Assembly: GCA_003024985.2 (NCBI GenBank)
Contig: PXIH01S0024967.1
DNA length: 11,948 nt
DNA from: Euperipatoides rowelli
Taxonomy: Eukaryota; Onychophora; Udeonychophora; Euonychophora; Peripatopsidae
Strand: one strand, 5' to 3'
This document shows, in pieces, positions 8,821 through 11,948 of the stretch; positions within the stretch are counted from its first letter, which is position 1; the number at the start of each line of letters is the position of its first letter. The translations under genes and the position numbers were made by a program. The notes under the pieces were generated by a model, which saw nothing but the letters and a program-made list of their open reading frames with translations, was not told the origin of the DNA and made no database searches.

Positions 8821-9286
8821 CCCTTGACTGCTATGCCCAGAATTGGTGCATTCGTACTATGCATGGATCCAATGGACCCAATTAAAAAAAAAAAGTTATA
8901 CATAACCAAATAAAATAAAAATTTTATTTTTAGAAAATACTTTAATATTATATTAAATTAAAGGCTAATACTTAGTTATGCTGTTCAAAACAATGAGGTC
9001 AAACATTTTTGGGGGTTTGTTGTAATGTTGTCATACACTGGTAATGGAGCACCTATATTCTGAATTTCAACATCTCAATTCCAAAAACTTTTATCATTGA
9101 AGACTGACTCAATATATTTCTCAGTTATATATAATTGATCCCATTTAAACTATTTGAAACTAAAAACAAATGAAAATGATGAGTTTCTAAGATAAACTAG
9201 CAAAAACATGTAAAAATTAACAAATTTTATTTTGTTACGTTTGTCCTATGCATGGGTCCGTGGGACCCAGATATGCTAGCATAGGG
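8821..9286. mobile_element. Candidate piggyBac-like MITE
   Basis: The left end is TTAA (8817-8820) followed by CCCTTGACTGCTATGCCC. The right end reads ATATGCTAGCATAGGG and is followed by AATC instead of TTAA. Near each end lies the same subterminal motif, CTATGCATGGRTCCNNNGGACCCA (8857-8880 and 9246-9269, 20 of 24 bases equal), itself an inverted repeat of GGRTCC and GGACCC. TTAA targets, CCC...GGG termini and GGGTCC/GGACCC subterminal repeats are typical of piggyBac-like elements. The interior is AT-rich with no transposase. The imperfect right target site and loosely matching terminal repeats keep this tentative. Confidence 0.4.
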
Positions 9287-9462
9287 AATCTGAAAAGGCA
9301 CTCTATTGTTGTTTTTGCACCAGTAAACTTCTATGATTAATCATTTATCAACCACTAAAAACTTGCATTGGATAAAAATGAAATTCAAACTGACATCATG
9401 AATATATTAAGGAAAAGTTTCTCACAATCAAGTGCTGTTTTTCACGTGAATTTATAGAGGAA

Positions 9463-9660
9463 AGAAAGACAAACAAAATTCAGCACACTCTTTCCGTTAA
9501 AAAGATGTTTATTGTTAAAAATGACTATACACAATAATTGTTCTTCGGGACATTGTTTTCCAAAAATATTTCTTTGGTAAATACACTTTTATAAATTTAA
9601 AAATAATAATTGTAGCCCCATGAGTTTCTAATTTAATATTGGTTTATGGCATTGAAACTA
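9463..9660. repeat. Old, diverged third copy of the palindrome arm
   Basis: This segment aligns with the left arm (8320-8550) in the same orientation. Matching islands in order are ACAAACAAAA, TTCAGCACACTCTTT, AAAAAGATGTTTATT, a deletion of roughly 50 bp, CTTCGGGACA, TTCCAAAA, TTTCTTTGG, ACTTTTATAAATTTA, and GGTTTATGGCATTGAA, which corresponds to the hairpin centre. I judge identity at about 70% outside the deletion. No opposite arm follows, so this copy is single. It shows that the arm belongs to a repeat family older than the palindrome. Confidence 0.7.
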
Positions 9661-11260
9661 TGTTCTAGACATTTTTATTGGTTTTATGTTTTCCTTTCCT
9701 CTATCATATTAAGGAACATTGTAAATCTCTTCAATAAGTATATAAATAGCTAACCTACAACAATTACCATAGTGAAATATTTATATGCTGTGTGTGAAGG
9801 AATTTAAAAGAAAATAATGTTATCACAATCGACTTCTTATATAAATAATATTGATTTTCTTAAATATATCCTCCAGTCAATATATGTTGATATTATATTA
9901 GGATGAAATATATTTCAGGATTAACACACAACAATACAAAGTTCCAGGCCAAGAACAAGAAGAGTAAAACTTTATTAAAAGACTTCCTACTCCATGCATG
10001 TCAGCTGATTTCACCAGTGATAATAAAAATATTGATGACTATATAATAGCTTTTTTTAACTTTCCCCTGATTCATTCCATCTATTTTTATGATCAGTGTA
10101 ATATTTATGAAAAAGTAAATCATAATAATATTTTAATTATATATTTAAATACATTGAATCTGATATTTGCAAAAATCTGGACAATGTAGACTATTTTAAT
10201 GATAACCAAAACTACTACATTTTACAATTAAAAATAAAAACATGTCATAAATTAATTCCTTATTGAAAAAAGTGTTTGTAAAATTGAAAACAAAAAATCA
10301 TATTTTTTTTATAAATACCAGTCAATCTTTGCTACCAGTTACAACCATTTTAACATCATTGACTTTGTGTCAGCTTATGATAAAGTAGGCAAGACATTTC
10401 TCATTGTGAAATAAGTAACTATAAGTGAAAATGAAATCTTACACATAGTTAATTGCATACATAGTTCATAAATCTATATCTCTTAAATTTGGAAATAGAT
10501 TAATGCCACATATTAGGGTACAACATGGATGATTCTCACCATTGACCGACAATGTATGATTAAATAGTAAGCTATTAAACATTATCTCAAAATTCCCAGA
10601 TGTGATAGAAAATGTTTCCATTGTTCAAAAACGGACCATTTATCTATCAACTTCAATATTCAACACATCATGTAACCTGTCACTCAAATTACCCTAAAAT
10701 TCTTGATGAACTTATGCATCAAAAACTCAAATGAATACTATTTTAAATTACTTTGAACTTAGAAGCAAATGAAACTGATGTACAATAAGAAAATCTTGAT
10801 TCATCGTCCATGTATGACTAAAATACATTTCCTGATGATGATATTCCAGTTAAACTTTCTGAAATGAAATTCAGTGTTTAGTTAAATTAAAAAATGAAAT
10901 GCAAAGACAAAATACTTTTCAGGTAGTGAAAGATAAAAATTGCTCAGCTATACAGTATATTTAGGGTTAATAGTGTCAAATGAATAAAAAATGTCTCTAA
11001 CTGTATAAAAATAATGTCACTAAAGATGATAAAACAAGTCTTCAATGTCATTGTTAAATAAAATAAAGGTTCCTATTGAACAAAAATAAAATAAAAAGTA
11101 AATTTAATTTTAATATACTTTACAATTTTATAAATTTATTTCATGTATACTTTTCTTTACTATCATTGTTTTAAAATTGCATTTAAAGAAACAACTGACA
11201 TTGATATAAAACATACCTGGTTTGAACATTTTACTACAAAATAATATACAAATCAACAAG
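9661..11260. other. AT-rich spacer, no gene supported
   Basis: Largely unique AT-rich sequence. A short less AT-rich island at about 9919-10017 is open in frames on both strands and carries AATAAA on the minus strand (TTTATT at 9971-9976). It resembles a fragment of a retroelement end or an exon but matches nothing I recognise. The 63-codon frame at 9998-10189 is rich in Asn, Ile and Tyr and reads as chance. No RNA gene or transposon terminus is convincing in the rest. Confidence 0.55.
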
Positions 11261-11261
11261 G

Positions 11262-11313
11262 TATAACTAGATGAATAACTATAACTAGATGAATAACTAT
11301 AACAAGATGAATA
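11262..11313. repeat. 18-bp tandem repeat, three copies
   Basis: The unit TATAACTAGATGAATAAC occurs at 11262-11279 and 11280-11297. A third, slightly changed and shorter copy (TATAACAAGATGAATA) lies at 11298-11313. It is a simple minisatellite; the Ser/Tyr-rich minus-strand frame across it is an artefact of the repeat. Confidence 0.95.
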
Positions 11314-11365
11314 TATGAAAAACCATTGAAAGCTGAAATACAATGGGCCTTAGCTAAAGCTAAAT

Positions 11366-11375
11366 GTTATATATG
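11366..11375. repeat. Left target-site duplication of the SINE
   Basis: GTTATATATG here is identical to 11757-11766 and sits directly against both ends of the SINE-like element. A perfect 10-bp flanking duplication is the hallmark of LINE-mediated insertion. Confidence 0.75.
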
Positions 11376-11756
11376 GCTAAAGTACCCTGGCCGAATGGAG
11401 TGGATTCGTACCCACCCTGATATGCTTGTGCATATAAAGTGTTCGATTTTCGATTCTAGGCAGCCCCGGTCCGTAAAATGGTGAATTTTCTTTCATTGTG
11501 AGTACGCACCCATGGGAAAATTTTTCTCGTTTCAGAGATATCACAAGTTTGTAAATTGATGTAAATTTGGATTTATGGCAGACAAGAAATCCCCAATCAT
11601 GAACACAGGAACAATGGACCAATGGAAAAACAACAACATTGTTGTGTCCAGTTATGAAGAAATGTAAAATTAATGTTCTTTGTAAAATATGTAAATAGTG
11701 TATATAATATGAATGCGTCCTTAGCCATCAGGTGGGACAAATAAAATAAAACAAAA
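11376..11756 (+). mobile_element. tRNA-derived SINE-like retroposon, about 381 bp
   Basis: The head contains an RNA polymerase III A box, TGGCCGAATGG (11388-11398; one mismatch to TRGCNNAGYGG). It also has a B-box-like TGTTCGATTTT (11440-11450; 8 of 11 to GGTTCGANTCC), about 41 bp downstream, a spacing normal for tRNA-derived promoters. A tRNA-unrelated body follows, then the tail GGGACAAATAAAATAAAACA. The element is flanked by perfect 10-bp duplications. Together these make a SINE mobilised by some LINE. The tail does not match the LINE remnant in this window, so its partner is elsewhere. The 81-codon minus-strand frame at 11377-11622 is antisense to the element and not a gene. The family and source tRNA are not identified. 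Confidence 0.72.
11388..11450 (+). promoter_or_regulatory. Internal RNA polymerase III promoter (A and B boxes) of the SINE
   Basis: The A box is at 11388-11398 and the B box at 11440-11450. The A box is nearly canonical. The B box keeps GTTCGA but has lost the two final C residues and the first G, so this copy is probably weakly active at best. Confidence 0.55.
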
Positions 11757-11766
11757 GTTATATATG
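11757..11766. repeat. Right target-site duplication of the SINE
   Basis: GTTATATATG directly follows the A-rich tail and is the exact partner of 11366-11375. Confidence 0.75.
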
Positions 11767-11837
11767 TGTATGAAACAGAATACTAATGTTGCTAAATAAT
11801 ATTAAAACAATGATGGGAAGAATTTGGTATGAAATTC

Positions 11838-11948
11838 AATTTTTTTTATTTATACAAATACAAATATGATGGACAACAACAGACTATAGTCCAGCAAGGT
11901 TGTCCCTGGTCCTAATCTAATATTTTTTTTTTTTTTATATAATTTTTT
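11838..11948 (-). mobile_element. Possible 3' end of another retroelement, truncated by the window edge
   Basis: Read on the minus strand, a GC-richer stretch (about 11870-11920) ends in GTATAAATAAAAAAAATTG, a tail-like A-rich sequence at about 11838-11855. The stretch carries GGACAAC and GTTGTCC (11871-11877 and 11899-11905) around the palindrome GACTATAGTC (11882-11891), so it can fold into a hairpin. This fits a LINE or SINE 3' end whose body lies beyond the window. There is no coding sequence and no target duplication to confirm it. Confidence 0.25.

Noticed and set aside
8311-8885. Two similar open frames (minus 8311-8520, plus 8604-8885) as a duplicated gene pair
   Set aside because: They are the same sequence in the two arms of the palindrome. 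The third copy at 9463-9660 has stops in the equivalent frame, so no selection for coding is evident.
9998-10189. 63-codon plus-strand open frame
   Set aside because: Composition is dominated by Ile, Asn, Tyr and Phe as expected from AT-rich DNA, and no motif is recognised.
8817-10970. A full piggyBac element of about 2.1 kb ending at GGGTTAA (10964-10970)
   Set aside because: Beyond the CCCT/AGGG bases the two ends do not match, and no transposase motif is readable between them; the shorter element ending at 9286 fits better.
11128-11343. 71-codon minus-strand open frame with Ser/Tyr repeats
   Set aside because: The repeats come from the three 18-bp tandem units at 11262-11313.
11376-11470. 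A functional tRNA gene at the SINE head
   Set aside because: A and B boxes are present but I cannot fold a convincing cloverleaf or anticodon arm, and the B box is degraded.
11377-11622. 81-codon minus-strand open frame with balanced composition
   Set aside because: It lies wholly antisense within the SINE, whose promoter boxes, tail and target duplications explain the sequence better.

Overview
The window looks like AT-rich non-coding DNA from a metazoan, probably an invertebrate. I judge A+T at about 70% or more by eye; I did not compute it. There is no bacterial gene organisation, no intact long ORF, no rRNA or tRNA gene and no CRISPR array. The content is tandem repeats, decayed transposable elements and AT-rich spacer, which fits a gene-poor or intronic repeat region. 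I cannot name the species.

Layout, left to right. Positions 1-95 hold a 53-bp direct repeat. About 330-2745 is a degenerate minisatellite or satellite of roughly 104-bp units, around two dozen copies, most with a conserved ACTAGTTC core. About 3073-3999 is a second, unrelated tandem array with higher-order structure: a module A of about 100 bp alternates with pairs of a module B of about 125 bp. Positions 4000-6090 are AT-rich spacer with simple repeats, a G15 run and one weak candidate exon on the minus strand. Positions 6098-6271 are a hAT-like MITE with CAG...CTG termini, G and C runs and a near-perfect 8-bp target duplication. Positions 6326-6824 are bounded by a perfect 20-bp inverted repeat and may be a second non-autonomous DNA element.

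Positions 6924-8215 are a 5'-truncated, multiply broken non-LTR retrotransposon (LINE) reverse transcriptase on the plus strand. Its RT core, including the YADD box, is still readable. Immediately downstream, 8311-8781 is an almost perfect palindrome of about 470 bp with arms roughly 96% identical and a 7-nt loop. A much older single copy of the arm lies at about 9463-9660. Between them, 8821-9286 is a possible piggyBac-like MITE (TTAA, CCC...GGG ends, GGRTCC-NNN-GGACCC subterminal motif).

Positions 9660-11260 are AT-rich spacer. Near the right edge, 11376-11756 is a tRNA-derived SINE-like retroposon with recognisable A and B boxes, an A-rich tail and a perfect 10-bp target-site duplication. 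The last 110 bp may be the 3' end of another retroelement on the minus strand.

No set of genes here works together. The interest lies in repeat architecture: the higher-order array, the long hairpin with its ancestral copy, and a SINE with clean retroposition hallmarks. None of these families is claimed as new; homology searches would decide that.
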